Source: Candidatus Hepatincola sp. Av (GTDB lineage: Bacteria > Pseudomonadota > Alphaproteobacteria > WRAU01 > Hepatincolaceae). Taken from it: a stretch of 64,000 nucleotides of DNA. A program made the position numbers and the translations under genes. The notes beneath the pieces are model-generated. The model searched no databases. It was not told where the DNA came from and saw only the letters and a list, made by a program, of their open reading frames with translations. The stretch covers positions 620,001 through 684,000 of the forward strand of contig CP068450.1 of the NCBI GenBank assembly GCA_023518375.1. The letters are read 5' to 3'. This document shows, one piece after another, positions 37,557 through 47,408 of the stretch. Position 1 is the stretch's first letter; each line of letters opens with the position of its first letter.

Positions 37557-39026
37557 TTAATTTTTCTTCGCAGTAAGTATAGGGCTAGTTTTATAATAAG
37601 CACTACTTGGAAAAGAAGATAACAAACCTTTATCCCACAAATAATATTGAATCCCTAAAGATAAAGATTGTGCTGATCTATCTGCATAAGATTCATCTTT
37701 AAATTCAGCTAAATCCTTAATATTAGATAAAAAACCTAATTCCACTAACACCGATGGTGTATTTGGAACCTTTAAAACCGCAAAGTTAGCTGAACGCACA
37801 GGATTATTCAATATTCTTAATTGTTTAGACGAGTAGTGAATAATACTTTTAGCAAGCAATACTGAATCATTTTGCTTTAACCGCTGAGATAATCTTGCTA
37901 ATACTTGGTTTACTTCTTCAGTTTCATGAGATATACCAACACCAGCAATCAAGTCAGATTTATTAGCATCATTAGCTAATAATTGTGCCTGTGCATCGGA
38001 AGACACTTCCGATAAAGTATATACCGACATTCCTGAAGAATCTTTATAATTATCGGCGGTATCAGCATGGATTGATACAAACAAATTCACCCCTAAGAAT
38101 TTTGCCCACATTACCCTATCTTTTAAAGGTAAATAATAGTCATCTCTTCTACTTAAAATAACTGAAATCTCTTTATTTTGTTCTAAATCAGTAGCTAATA
38201 ATTTAGAAACATTCAAAACAATATTCTTTTCTTCTAACTCATTACCATCTGTTGAGGCTCCAGGATCTTTACCACCATGACCAGGATCTATCATAACTAC
38301 AATACTTTTTTTAGTGCTTTCCAGATGAGGTTTAGGATAAGCTACACTATTTAGATATTCTCTAAGTTTTTGCTCATCACTTTTTAAAGATGCTACAGAT
38401 GCTTTATCTTGGTTTTCAGAACTTGTTGACATTTCTTTTAGTAAATTAGTGTTATCAACAAAAACTAAATTATTAGATAAAGTAACAGGCGAGGCAATAT
38501 TACTACTTTTGTTTAGTGTAATTACTACTTGGTAAGAATTATTACTAATAGTACTCATAGTAGTTTGTTTAATAACAAAGTTTTTTGATAAATCTAATAC
38601 CACCCTAAACGTACCATTTTCTTGCCGCCCATAACGAATACCTTGCACAATTGTTAAAGGAACTTTTTTTACATCAGCTACAGGAACTTGCCACTTGTAG
38701 GGTTTATCAATATCCATTACTAAGCGATAAGGATAATTCAACATCCTTAAATTAGCCATAAAAGGCTTGTTCACAATAAAACTTATTTCATAAGATTCAT
38801 CACCTAAATTCCTAAAATTAACTCCAGTAATTTTACCAAAATTATCCACAGGGAAACTATTTACTTTTTTATTTTTCAAAGTATTTAGATCTTTTTCTAA
38901 ATCTGTATTACTTGTATTAGAAACATTGCCCTCAGCTGCAAAAACAATATTCAACTGTGATACTAAAATTAGTACTAAAAAAACAGGTAGTATTTTCATA
39001 AGTTTTATCATTAAATTAATGTTCAC
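37557..39026 (-). CDS. amiC: N-acetylmuramoyl-L-alanine amidase (AMIN + Amidase_3)
   Basis: Periplasmic zinc amidase that splits septal peptidoglycan. The signal peptide ends near residue 30 (LNIVFA). An AMIN domain follows (YRLVMDIDKPYKW to about 180). The Amidase_3 domain covers about 240-475, with zinc ligands in MIDPGHGGKDPG, NELEEKN and FVSIHADT, and the catalytic Glu in VLVELGFLSN. It has 489 residues. It is first in amiC-mrcA-prfB and divergent from rne, a conserved alphaproteobacterial arrangement. Confidence 0.95.
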   Translation of the reverse strand: MNINLMIKLMKILPVFLVLILVSQLNIVFAAEGNVSNTSNTDLEKDLNTLKNKKVNSFPVDNFGKITGVNFRNLGDESYEISFIVNKPFMANLRMLNYPYRLVMDIDKPYKWQVPVADVKKVPLTIVQGIRYGRQENGTFRVVLDLSKNFVIKQTTMSTISNNSYQVVITLNKSSNIASPVTLSNNLVFVDNTNLLKEMSTSSENQDKASVASLKSDEQKLREYLNSVAYPKPHLESTKKSIVVMIDPGHGGKDPGASTDGNELEEKNIVLNVSKLLATDLEQNKEISVILSRRDDYYLPLKDRVMWAKFLGVNLFVSIHADTADNYKDSSGMSVYTLSEVSSDAQAQLLANDANKSDLIAGVGISHETEEVNQVLARLSQRLKQNDSVLLAKSIIHYSSKQLRILNNPVRSANFAVLKVPNTPSVLVELGFLSNIKDLAEFKDESYADRSAQSLSLGIQYYLWDKGLLSSFPSSAYYKTSPILTAKKN

Positions 39027-39506
39027 AAGACTCTAACTATAATATAAAGTAATATAAAGGTTCATATTGAACATAATATACACTATATAATATTATTATA
39101 TAAAAATAAATTAAATATTAACAAACATACTATTAAATAACATATTATTATTATAAAAAATTTTTTATTTAATTCATAATGTATATTTATTTATGGTATA
39201 AAATATAGATTAATGTTACAATTTGATTTAGAAAAAATTATTGAAATTAATATCAATACACCAAAAAATATTAATAAAATAAGTAAAATTAATAAAAAGT
39301 TAGTTACTACAAGCAGTTAACATTAAAATAAATAATTAGATTATCCTCTTATAAATTCTTTAACTACTTTTGTAGAAAGGGATATTTTTTGAAATTATAC
39401 TTAATGGGTTCATTTTACATACTTTGCTTATTCAATAACTTAAATTAATTAAACAAAACAACATAATTTAAAAATAAATAAAACTTATACATGGAATAAA
39501 AATTAA
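39027..39506. other. Divergent intergenic region amiC/rne
   Basis: A 480-bp, extremely A/T-rich gap. It must contain both divergent promoters, but too many weak boxes are present to choose. A 35-codon frame at 39213-39320 lacks a ribosome-binding site and is poor evidence for a gene. The long distance to rne would permit a long regulatory leader, as known for rne autoregulation in enterobacteria, but no specific hairpin stands out. Confidence 0.5.
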
Positions 39507-41435
39507 ATGACTAATAAAAAAATACTAATAGATGCTTCTCAAGTAGAAGAAACGCGAGTTGCAGTTTTAAACAATAACAACAATTTAGATGATTATGAAT
39601 TTGAAGTAGCAACAACAAAAGAATTAAAAGGTAATATTTATTTTGGTAGAATTACTAAAGTAGAAGCCTCTTTACAAGCAGCTTTTGTAGACTACGGAGG
39701 AAAAAAACAAGGGTTTTTACCTTTTTCTGAAATTGCTCTTGTTCATTTTAATTTACCTAAAAACAAATTAGATGAATTATATAAAAAACAAGCTGAATAT
39801 AAGGCTTCATCAAGGCAAAGAAATGAATTGACAGAAACTACTAATGAAGTTAATGGTAACCTAGATGAACAAAACTCTAAAGAATTCAACAATGGTAATG
39901 AATCTGATGCTTTAAAAGAACTTAAATCTAACACCTTTGCCAATGAACCTGAAATTGTAGAACCAATAGAATCAGAAAGTACTAGCTATGGTACTAGGTT
40001 TGAATATAGCATTAAAGATGTAATAAAGCCGGATCAACTTGTTATTGTACAAGTTGTAAAAGAAGAAAGAGGTAATAAAGGAGCTTCTTTAACTACATAT
40101 TTATCTATACCCGGTAGATACTGTGTGTTAATGCCTAATACGCCATTTTCGGCTGGAATTTCTAAAAAAATTACTAACATATCTGAACGCCAAAGGTTAC
40201 GTGACTTATTAGAAAGTTTCAACCTAGATGAAAATACTAATCTTATTATTAGAACAGCAGCAATAGACCGCCCCGATGAAGAAATTATGCAGGATTATAA
40301 ATATATAACCACTGTTTGGAATATGATTCAACAACAAGTAAAAACAATGAAAAACCCTGGTATTGTTTTTGAAGAAGGTATTTTAATTAAAAGAGTAATT
40401 CGTGATTTATACTCTGGTGAGATTGAAGAAATTCTTGTTGAAGGTAAAAAAGCTTTTCATATGGCTCAGGAGTTTGCTAAGTTAATTGCTCCAGATATTG
40501 CAAAAAAAATCAGGTTATTTCACCATCCTAAACTTTCTTTATTTAAGTTTCATAGGATTGAAGATCAGGTTAAAGATATTTACTCTCCTGCTGTCTTTTT
40601 AAAGTCTGGCGGTTACATTGTTATTAATACTACCGAAGCCTTAGTTTCTATTGATGTTAACTCTGGTAAAACCAAAGGTAAACGTAATATTGAAGAAACA
40701 GCTTTTAATACTAATTTAGAGGCAGCCAATGTTATTTGTAAACAGTTAAAATTAAGAGATATTGGTGGTATAATAGTTATAGACTTCATAGATATGGAAA
40801 ATCTTAAAAATAGAGCTATCATTGAAAAAGAAGTTAAAGATTTATTAAAAGAAGATAAAGCCAAAATACATATTGGTAAAATTTCTAATTTTGGTTTACT
40901 AGAAATATCTCGCCAAAGAATTAAAGCCTCTTTAGTAGAAAGATTCTTCAAAGTTTGTAACAAATGCCAAGGGGTTGGTTTTGTAAAACCTTTAGAATTA
41001 AATGCTTTACAAATCCTTAGGAATTTAGAAAGTGATATTGAAAATAAAAAAATTAGAATCTCATCAGAAAAAACTAAAATTTCCATGCCAACTAATGAAG
41101 CCTTTTATTTACTCAACAATAAAAGAAAAGAGTTAAATAAGTGGGAAAATGCTTATAAAACAACTATTCGTATAGAATGCGACGATAGTGTTCCCTACCC
41201 TTTTTATACCGTAGAACCCGATGATACAGGAATAGAAGAAGTAGAAGCTGTATTATTGCTACAAAAAGAAATTGAAGATAGCCATTACAATAAAAATAAG
41301 TTTAAACATAATAATAATTTTCATGGCTCTAAACCTAAAAAACATGTTGTTAAACCTAGAAACCACGGTGCAAAATATCAGAAACCTGAAAACAAACAAA
41401 AAACACCATGGTTAAAAAAAGTTTTAGGGTTATAG
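39507..41435 (+). CDS. rne: Ribonuclease E/G
   Basis: Endoribonuclease for mRNA decay and rRNA/tRNA processing. An N-terminal S1 domain (GNIYFGRITKVEASLQAAFV) contains an acidic insertion of about 70 residues. The catalytic region has VDVNSGKTKG and GGIIVIDFIDM with its two Asp, and the zinc-link CNKCQGVGFV. It has 642 residues: longer than RNase G, but without the long scaffold of enterobacterial RNase E; the C-terminus is a short basic His/Asn/Lys tail. The name rne follows the alphaproteobacterial position next to amiC. Confidence 0.93.
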   Translation: MTNKKILIDASQVEETRVAVLNNNNNLDDYEFEVATTKELKGNIYFGRITKVEASLQAAFVDYGGKKQGFLPFSEIALVHFNLPKNKLDELYKKQAEYKASSRQRNELTETTNEVNGNLDEQNSKEFNNGNESDALKELKSNTFANEPEIVEPIESESTSYGTRFEYSIKDVIKPDQLVIVQVVKEERGNKGASLTTYLSIPGRYCVLMPNTPFSAGISKKITNISERQRLRDLLESFNLDENTNLIIRTAAIDRPDEEIMQDYKYITTVWNMIQQQVKTMKNPGIVFEEGILIKRVIRDLYSGEIEEILVEGKKAFHMAQEFAKLIAPDIAKKIRLFHHPKLSLFKFHRIEDQVKDIYSPAVFLKSGGYIVINTTEALVSIDVNSGKTKGKRNIEETAFNTNLEAANVICKQLKLRDIGGIIVIDFIDMENLKNRAIIEKEVKDLLKEDKAKIHIGKISNFGLLEISRQRIKASLVERFFKVCNKCQGVGFVKPLELNALQILRNLESDIENKKIRISSEKTKISMPTNEAFYLLNNKRKELNKWENAYKTTIRIECDDSVPYPFYTVEPDDTGIEEVEAVLLLQKEIEDSHYNKNKFKHNNNFHGSKPKKHVVKPRNHGAKYQKPENKQKTPWLKKVLGL

Positions 41436-41454
41436 CTTTTAATAAGTAGCAATA

Positions 41455-42804
41455 ATGTTAAAAAAATATCTAATTTTAACAATATTATTTACCTTGTTTA
41501 CCAATTCTGTTTATGCAGCAGGGCAACGTGGTATATTTCTTATAAAAGATTTAGAAATAGAACATTTTTTAACAGAATTACTACAACCTATTTTTGTAGC
41601 TGCAGGGGTTAACCCTAAATCTATTCATATTTACATAATAGCCGATCCTTCTCCTAACGCTTTTGTTGCTGGTGGACAAAACATTTTTGTCCACACAGGA
41701 TTAATAACTTTTGCTAATTCTTATGAAGAAATTGCTGGCGTACTAGCCCATGAATTAGGGCATATTGTGGCAGGGCATGTTTCAAGAGGAGAAGCCGCTT
41801 ATGCTAAATCTAACATGTTGGTTCTCTTAGGTTTAGCTGCTATGCTTTTAGCCGCCCCACTATTAGCCGCTAGTAATAACGATTCCGGTAGTTTAGTTGA
41901 TGTTGTAGGCTTTCTTGCCTATGGTTCCCAACAAGCATCTATCACTTCTGCTATGCAATATTCTAGGGGCGAAGAATCCCAAGCCGACCAATTAGGAGCT
42001 GAATTTATTGCTAATACTAATTATTCTTTTAATGGTTTTTTAAACTTTATGAAAAAACTATACAATAAGGAAGATAAAACCCGCTATGAACAAGATTACT
42101 ACCTATGGTATTCAAGCCACCCTTTAACTTTAAACCGTATTGCTTTTATAGAAGAATATATTAAACAACACCCAAGAAATGTAACATTAGATTCAAAACT
42201 ACAAACGGAGTTCCTATTTTCTAAGGCTAAAATTCTTGCTTATACTTCCACCTATAAACAACTGAATGACCTTTACCAAGAAAATACCCCAGATGGTTTA
42301 TATGCTAAAGCAATTTATAATTATAACCACCATGATTTCACAAAGGCAACTAATACTTTAACTTCATTAACTAAAAACTATCAAAGCATTTATATTCAAG
42401 AATTAGTCGCCGATATAGCCTTTGATTCCCAGCAATATACTCAAGCTATCCAGCTTTATAAAAATATAGCTAAAGTAGAACCAAATGATATTATCTTCTT
42501 AAAACTTGCTAGATCTTACCTGTTACAAAATAACATTCAAGATGCTTTTCAAACTATTAATATTTCTTTATCTTATAATAATCAGAACCCGTTAGCATGG
42601 CATATTAAATCTTTAATATTTGGGAAAATGCAAAAATATCCCGAGGCTAAGTTAGCTACAGCTGAAAAACACTTAATTTTACACCAGTTTGACCAAGCAA
42701 AATATTTCGCCGTTAGTGCTTTAGCCGATATAAAAAATAATCCAGAGGCTACAATGCAAGCTAAAGATATTCTTAGTTATATTAAAAATAATCAAAAAAA
42801 ATAA
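41455..42804 (+). CDS. M48-family metalloprotease with TPR-like C-terminus
   Basis: Periplasmic zinc protease similar to BepA/YfgC, which handles outer-membrane protein assembly. The signal peptide is residues 1-21 (ending VYA), HExxH is at 99-103 (LAHELGHIVAGH), and the third ligand Glu is in SRGEESQADQLG. A hydrophobic hairpin lies between (MLVLLGLAAMLLAA). Residues about 240-440 are helical repeats of TPR type. It has 449 residues. It follows rne by 19 nt, an arrangement common in alphaproteobacteria. Confidence 0.92.
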   Translation: MLKKYLILTILFTLFTNSVYAAGQRGIFLIKDLEIEHFLTELLQPIFVAAGVNPKSIHIYIIADPSPNAFVAGGQNIFVHTGLITFANSYEEIAGVLAHELGHIVAGHVSRGEAAYAKSNMLVLLGLAAMLLAAPLLAASNNDSGSLVDVVGFLAYGSQQASITSAMQYSRGEESQADQLGAEFIANTNYSFNGFLNFMKKLYNKEDKTRYEQDYYLWYSSHPLTLNRIAFIEEYIKQHPRNVTLDSKLQTEFLFSKAKILAYTSTYKQLNDLYQENTPDGLYAKAIYNYNHHDFTKATNTLTSLTKNYQSIYIQELVADIAFDSQQYTQAIQLYKNIAKVEPNDIIFLKLARSYLLQNNIQDAFQTINISLSYNNQNPLAWHIKSLIFGKMQKYPEAKLATAEKHLILHQFDQAKYFAVSALADIKNNPEATMQAKDILSYIKNNQKK

Positions 42805-42850
42805 ACAAAATTAAGTATATTTAGCGTTAGATTTAAAACTAAAACCTCAT

Positions 42851-42973
42851 ATGTTTACAGATAAAGAGTTTTCTAAGGCTTGGAAGATGAAAGATAAATT
42901 CAGTATTAACTCCGATTTTCCTGTTGTCTTGATTAACACAATATACACTCAAAACAGCACCTACTATTGTTAA
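42851..42973 (+). CDS. Possible small open frame, 40 residues
   Basis: An ATG frame fills most of the 174-bp gap between the M48 gene and the convergent barrel gene, ending just before the latter's stop. The product (MFTDKEFSKAWKMKDKF at the start) has an even mix of residues but no recognisable family, no signal and no clear ribosome-binding site. It could be a real small protein, a decayed gene end, or chance. Confidence 0.2.
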   Translation: MFTDKEFSKAWKMKDKFSINSDFPVVLINTIYTQNSTYYC

Positions 42974-42978
42974 ACTAA

Positions 42979-43653
42979 TTACATTTTCACTTTTAAGGTA
43001 AGGTAAATAGCAGATTCTTTAAAATTAATTCTTTGTTTAGCACTTACCGCTGATACCTCTTCTAAGCTAGGAATATTAAATAAGAACTTATAGTTAATGC
43101 CTATATCAAAAGCATTATTAAGAGCATAACTAAAACCACCTACAAACTGAAAAGCAGGTTCAATATTAGAGCCCCCATCACCAGCATTAGCATAAGGAAA
43201 ATTCACTTGAATAATACCTGTACCTGCTTTTGTATAAAAGGTAAAATCACCAATTGAGAAAAGGTCGTACTTAATGTTTATCATATCATAATCCGACCGT
43301 GCATAGGCTTGGTAAGCATTATTATTATTACCAGTTTCCCCGTTTACTTTATCAAAGGCAATATCGTAAGAAGCCATTTCAAATTCAAAAGACCAACCTG
43401 AATAAAAATGGTAACCTACTAATATATTAGAATTATATTGGGCATCAAAAAGTTTTGAATCTAAACTATCATAACGGGGAGAAATTTCTCCTTCGTCGTT
43501 TTGTGTTTCTGTATATTTAGAAGCATGAGTACCTACTGCCCAACTTTCACCTATTTCTACATAGGCGTAATCTCGGTTAGCTGCCCATAAGCTAGAACTT
43601 ACAACAGGAAAAAGAACTAAAATAAATAACAGGTAAGATTTTTTCATACACAC
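42979..43653 (-). CDS. Small outer-membrane beta-barrel protein
   Basis: A 224-residue exported protein. The signal peptide is residues 1-24 (ending SSLWA). The rest alternates polar and hydrophobic residues in strands separated by glycine or acidic turns (for example ILVGYHFYSGWSFEFEMASY and FVGGFSYALNNAFDIGINY), and it ends SAIYLTLKVKM. This fits an eight-stranded OmpA/OmpX-like barrel. Role is unknown; surface exposure and host contact are possible. It is convergent with the M48 gene and followed upstream by tRNA-Ser. Confidence 0.75.
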   Translation of the reverse strand: MCMKKSYLLFILVLFPVVSSSLWAANRDYAYVEIGESWAVGTHASKYTETQNDEGEISPRYDSLDSKLFDAQYNSNILVGYHFYSGWSFEFEMASYDIAFDKVNGETGNNNNAYQAYARSDYDMINIKYDLFSIGDFTFYTKAGTGIIQVNFPYANAGDGGSNIEPAFQFVGGFSYALNNAFDIGINYKFLFNIPSLEEVSAVSAKQRINFKESAIYLTLKVKM

Positions 43654-43674
43654 AAAAATTCAGTTAATTTCCTA

Positions 43675-43766
43675 TGGCGGATGAAGAGGGATTCGAACCC
43701 TCGATGAGATTTTAGTCCCATACTCCCTTAGCAGGGGAGCGCCTTCAGCCACTCGGCCATCCATCC
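43675..43766 (-). tRNA. tRNA-Ser (anticodon GCT)
   Basis: On the minus strand the acceptor GGATGGA (43760-43766) pairs with TTCATCC (43679-43685). The anticodon loop CTGCTAA sits on a CTCCC/GGGAG stem, giving GCT, which reads AGC and AGU. A long variable arm and the GAGGG-TTCGAAT-CCCTC T-arm complete a class II tRNA. Discriminator G is followed by an encoded CCA (43675-43677). Confidence 0.97.
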
Positions 43767-43826
43767 TTTATTTTATAAACCACTTAGCCTAACTGATAAA
43801 AGAACTACTTCATGGTATACCTAAAA

Positions 43827-43856
43827 ATTATAGGTTATTTTCCGTTTGAAGTAAAA
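43827..43856 (-). promoter_or_regulatory. Promoter candidate for tRNA-Ser
   Basis: On the minus strand TTTTAC (43851-43856) and TATAAT (43827-43832) are 18 nt apart, about 60 bp before the tRNA. The -10 box is perfect and lies in a small inverted repeat ACCTA...TAGGT. Confidence 0.35.
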
Positions 43857-43889
43857 TGTTTTTTCCGTGTTAATTTGATTAAATACCCT

Positions 43890-45362
43890 TTATTTTCCAA
43901 AGATTTTTTTACGTAACAGCACGTTCACAATTTCAGGATTTGCCTTACCTTTAGTTACTTGCATTACCTGCCCTACAAACCAACCTAACAGTTTATCTTT
44001 ACCTGCTTTTATGGCGGTAACTTTATCTTCATTATCATTACAAAGTTGGTTAACAATAGCTTCAAGTTCTTTGGTATTAGTAATTTGTTGTAACCCTTTA
44101 GCCTCTACTATAGTTTTAGCATTTTTTCCCTCTAACCACATAGTTTCAAAAACATCTTTAGCAATTTTACCTGAAATTACTTGAGACTCTACTAAATCTA
44201 CAAGTTCTGCCAACATAATTGGTGTAACTTTACTATTTTCTAAACTAATTCCTTCTTTATTTAAGAAGGCAAATAAGTTAGTGGTAAGCCAGCTTGCCAT
44301 CATTTTAGGGTTCTTTAATTTATTATCCTGAGCCATTAAAGCATCTTCAAAAAAGTTGGCATAAGCAGTATCAGAAGATATTAAAGTAGCATCATAAACA
44401 TTTAAACCATAGTCATTAATAAATCTTAGTTTTTTCTTATGAGGTAACTCTGGTAAAGATTCTTTTAAACTTGCTACATAATTAGCATCTAATGAAAGTG
44501 GCATTAGGTCGGGGTCTCGAACATATCTGTAATCACTAGCTTCTTCTTTAGAACGCAACGAATAAGTTTTACCCGAGGCGGAATCAAATAATTTAGTTTC
44601 TTGCTGAACTACCAAGCCTTGTTCCCAAGTTTCTATTTGTAAATTAGCCTCATATTCAATGGCTTTTTGAATGAATTTAACTGAATTAACATTCTTAACT
44701 TCCACTCTAGTTCTAAACTCTTCCCCTAATTTTCTTACAGAAATATTTACATCACACCGCATAGAACCTTCGTCCATATTAGCATCACAAGTACCTAAGG
44801 CTCTTACTAAACTCCGTAAATTATTTACATAAGCAGCAACTTCCTCAATAGAACGTAAATCAGGATCAGATACTATCTCCATTAGCCCTACTCCTGCTCG
44901 GTTCAAGTCAACAAAACTTTTATTAGGATGGTATTCATGTAGTAATTTTCCTGCATCTTGCTCTATATGCAGGCGGTTAATATTAATATTTTTTTCCGTA
45001 CCACCTTCTAGTTCAATAGTTAAACTACCATTTTCCATAATTGGCTTATAAAATTGGGTAATTTGGTAACCAAATGGTGAATCCGGATAAAAATAATGTT
45101 TTCTATCAAAATATGAAACTAAATTAATGGTACCATTTAAAGCTAGCCCTGTTTTAATAGCTTGCTCTACGGCAAACTTATTTAACCTAGGTAATACTCC
45201 AGGTAAACTAGCATCTATAAAAGACACACTAGAATTAGGATCTAAACCAAATAAAGTAGAAGAATTAGAAAACAATTTAGCTTGACTAATAATTTGGCAA
45301 TGGACTTCCAAACCAACTACTAATTCCCATTTAGCTGTTTTGCCAGTAAGTAAGTAAGACAT
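43890..45362 (-). CDS. gatB: Asp/Glu-tRNA amidotransferase subunit B
   Basis: Kinase and tRNA-binding subunit of GatCAB, which converts Glu-tRNA-Gln (and usually Asp-tRNA-Asn) to the amidated forms. It begins with the GatB signature WELVVGLEVHCQI and carries FDRKHYFYPDSPFGYQITQ and EVKNVNSVKFIQKAI; the C-terminal YqeY-like domain includes LGWFVGQVMQVTKGKANP. It has 490 residues. It is third in gatC-gatA-gatB. Confidence 0.97.
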   Translation of the reverse strand: MSYLLTGKTAKWELVVGLEVHCQIISQAKLFSNSSTLFGLDPNSSVSFIDASLPGVLPRLNKFAVEQAIKTGLALNGTINLVSYFDRKHYFYPDSPFGYQITQFYKPIMENGSLTIELEGGTEKNININRLHIEQDAGKLLHEYHPNKSFVDLNRAGVGLMEIVSDPDLRSIEEVAAYVNNLRSLVRALGTCDANMDEGSMRCDVNISVRKLGEEFRTRVEVKNVNSVKFIQKAIEYEANLQIETWEQGLVVQQETKLFDSASGKTYSLRSKEEASDYRYVRDPDLMPLSLDANYVASLKESLPELPHKKKLRFINDYGLNVYDATLISSDTAYANFFEDALMAQDNKLKNPKMMASWLTTNLFAFLNKEGISLENSKVTPIMLAELVDLVESQVISGKIAKDVFETMWLEGKNAKTIVEAKGLQQITNTKELEAIVNQLCNDNEDKVTAIKAGKDKLLGWFVGQVMQVTKGKANPEIVNVLLRKKIFGK

Positions 45363-45421
45363 TTAATATTCCTTTATTTTTCTTATTGTAATTTTTCTTA
45401 ACCTTTCTTCAAGTAATTACT

Positions 45422-46873
45422 TTAAAGCAATTTAAAATCTGCTTTCTGCTCTAACATATAAGCAATTTGGTAAAGCTCGGGCTCTTCATAATAATTACCT
45501 ATTAGCTGTATTCCAAGAGGTAAATTATTATCAGATAACCCCATAGGAATATTAATAGCTGGTAACCCTGTTAAATTAGCCGTTACCGTAAAAAAATCAC
45601 TAAAGTATCTTTCAATAGAATTATTAACTTTTTCATGCAAAGGAAACGCTTCCGAATTAGTAGTTGGCGTTAAAATAGCATCTACTTTTTTAAAAGCATT
45701 GCTAAAATCTTCAGTAATCAACCTACGAACTTTAGTAGCATGAATAAACTTGCCAAAATTCTCATGTAATAAGTTATAAGTACCAACTAATACCCGCAAC
45801 TTTACTTCAAAACCCCAACCTTCACCTCTGGAATTAAAATATAAATCCTCAATATTATCAGCCTTGGCTCTATTACCATAACGTACTCCATCAAAACGAG
45901 CTAAATTAGAACTAGCCTCAGCCGGAGCAATAATATAATAAATGGGTAAAGCATATTTAGAACGAGGTAAAGAAACTTCAACAATTTCAGCTCCTTCTTC
46001 TTGTAAAAACTTAATAGCCCTATTAAAATTTTTTTTCACACATTCAGGCAAAGAAACATCTAAATATTCTTTCACTAAACCAATTTTTAAGCCTTTAATA
46101 CTTTTGCCAATTTTACTAGCATAATTTGGTGTTTGAAAAGGCTTCATAGAAGAATCTTGGTTATCGTACCCTGCCATATGTTGTAAAAGCATGGCATTAT
46201 CTGTAACAGTTCTTGTTATAGGACCAGCTTGGTCTAAAGATGAAGCAAACGCTACAATGCCATACCTAGAGCAAGTACCATAAGTTGGCTTCAAGCCAAC
46301 TGTACCAGTAAAACTAGCAGGTTGCCGAATTGAACCGCCTGTATCTGTACCTAAAGCAGCACAAAAAGCCTTAGCGGCTACTCCGGCTGCCGAACCACCA
46401 GAAGAGCCTCCAGCTACTCTTTCTTTCTTATCTTCACCTACCCATGGGTTAATTACGGCACCATAAAAGCTACTTAGATTATCAGAACCCATAGCAAATT
46501 CGTCCATATTAATTTTACCCAAACAAACATAACCAGCGTTTAATAAGTTATTGGTAACTGTGGATTCATACGGGGCAATAAAGTTAGATAAAAACTTAGA
46601 AGCATTAGTAGTTTTAATTCCTTTAGTTAAAAAAATATCTTTAACTCCAATAGGAATACCATCAATAGGGCTTAAAGGTTGCCCCTTAGAATATCTAGCA
46701 TCGGCGGCAGCGGCCTGTTTTAGAGCTTGTTCAAAAGTTTCTGTAATATAAATATTTAATGGCTTAAGTTTTTTAGATGATTCTATATAAGCAGTAGTTA
46801 GTTCTAAGGAACTAATTTCCTTACTTTGTAGTTTTTTAGAAGCCTCTTTTAAAGTAAAATTTGTAAGATTCAT
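45422..46873 (-). CDS. gatA: Asp/Glu-tRNA amidotransferase subunit A
   Basis: Amidase subunit that frees ammonia from glutamine. The Ser-cisSer-Lys triad is visible: the Lys in GIPIGVKDIF, the glycine/serine-rich VAGGSSGGSAAGVAA, and the nucleophile serine in GTDTGGSIRQPASF. It has 483 residues, as usual. It lies 96 nt after gatC. Confidence 0.97.
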   Translation of the reverse strand: MNLTNFTLKEASKKLQSKEISSLELTTAYIESSKKLKPLNIYITETFEQALKQAAAADARYSKGQPLSPIDGIPIGVKDIFLTKGIKTTNASKFLSNFIAPYESTVTNNLLNAGYVCLGKINMDEFAMGSDNLSSFYGAVINPWVGEDKKERVAGGSSGGSAAGVAAKAFCAALGTDTGGSIRQPASFTGTVGLKPTYGTCSRYGIVAFASSLDQAGPITRTVTDNAMLLQHMAGYDNQDSSMKPFQTPNYASKIGKSIKGLKIGLVKEYLDVSLPECVKKNFNRAIKFLQEEGAEIVEVSLPRSKYALPIYYIIAPAEASSNLARFDGVRYGNRAKADNIEDLYFNSRGEGWGFEVKLRVLVGTYNLLHENFGKFIHATKVRRLITEDFSNAFKKVDAILTPTTNSEAFPLHEKVNNSIERYFSDFFTVTANLTGLPAINIPMGLSDNNLPLGIQLIGNYYEEPELYQIAYMLEQKADFKLL

Positions 46874-46969
46874 AGTTAACCTATTTTTTAATAAAATATT
46901 GTGGCTTAGTTGTATTGTTTTCTATTTATACAAGATTCATTTATATTAAAACACTATTTGCTAGTTATT

Positions 46970-47257
46970 TTATTTAATAACTTTTGGCACACAAATAAAT
47001 ACATCTTCTTTATCTGGAGTGTTTTGTAAAATTTCTTTTTGTAAACTAACTTTATTGGGAGTATCTTCTCTTAAATTTTCTAAAACATTACCAAAATAAT
47101 CATTAACACTAAACATAGGTTCAACATTAGTTGTATCTACTTCATCTAAACATTGTACCCACTCTAATAGTTGGTTAATTTTATTATTAAGTTTTTCATG
47201 AATATGTTCATCAATTCTAATTTGCGAAAATTGCATAAGTTTGTTAATATCTGTCAT
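46970..47257 (-). CDS. gatC: Asp/Glu-tRNA amidotransferase subunit C
   Basis: A 95-residue subunit that wraps around GatA and GatB. It has the expected pattern: an N-terminal helix, LLEWVQCLDEVDTTNVEPMF in the middle, and a C-terminal LREDTPNKVSLQKEILQNTP with the usual DxPN-like turn. It is first in the gat operon and divergent from ruvX. Confidence 0.92.
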   Translation of the reverse strand: MTDINKLMQFSQIRIDEHIHEKLNNKINQLLEWVQCLDEVDTTNVEPMFSVNDYFGNVLENLREDTPNKVSLQKEILQNTPDKEDVFICVPKVIK

Positions 47258-47322
47258 TCTGATAATACTTTACGTTAAATGTTATTAGTATTTTGGCATA
47301 TAAAATTAATAAATAAAGCCCT

Positions 47323-47351
47323 TTGATTAAAAATATAATATAATCTATTAT
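47323..47351 (+). promoter_or_regulatory. Promoter candidate for ruvX
   Basis: TTGATT (47323-47328) and TATTAT (47346-47351) are 17 nt apart, giving a leader of about 50 nt before ruvX. Both boxes have one or two mismatches from consensus. Confidence 0.4.
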
Positions 47352-47408
47352 ACTTTTTACCAATAGTTTAACAAAAAAGCAATTATTAACTTATTTTAAT
47401 ACAAAAAA

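Noticed and set aside
39213-39320. 35-codon frame in the amiC/rne gap
   Set aside because: It is mostly Ile, Asn and Lys, as random A/T-rich DNA gives, and lacks a ribosome-binding site.
40613-41086. 157-codon antisense open frame within rne
   Set aside because: It is a shadow of the conserved RNase E catalytic region, with no ribosome-binding site and Ser/Leu/Phe-biased composition.
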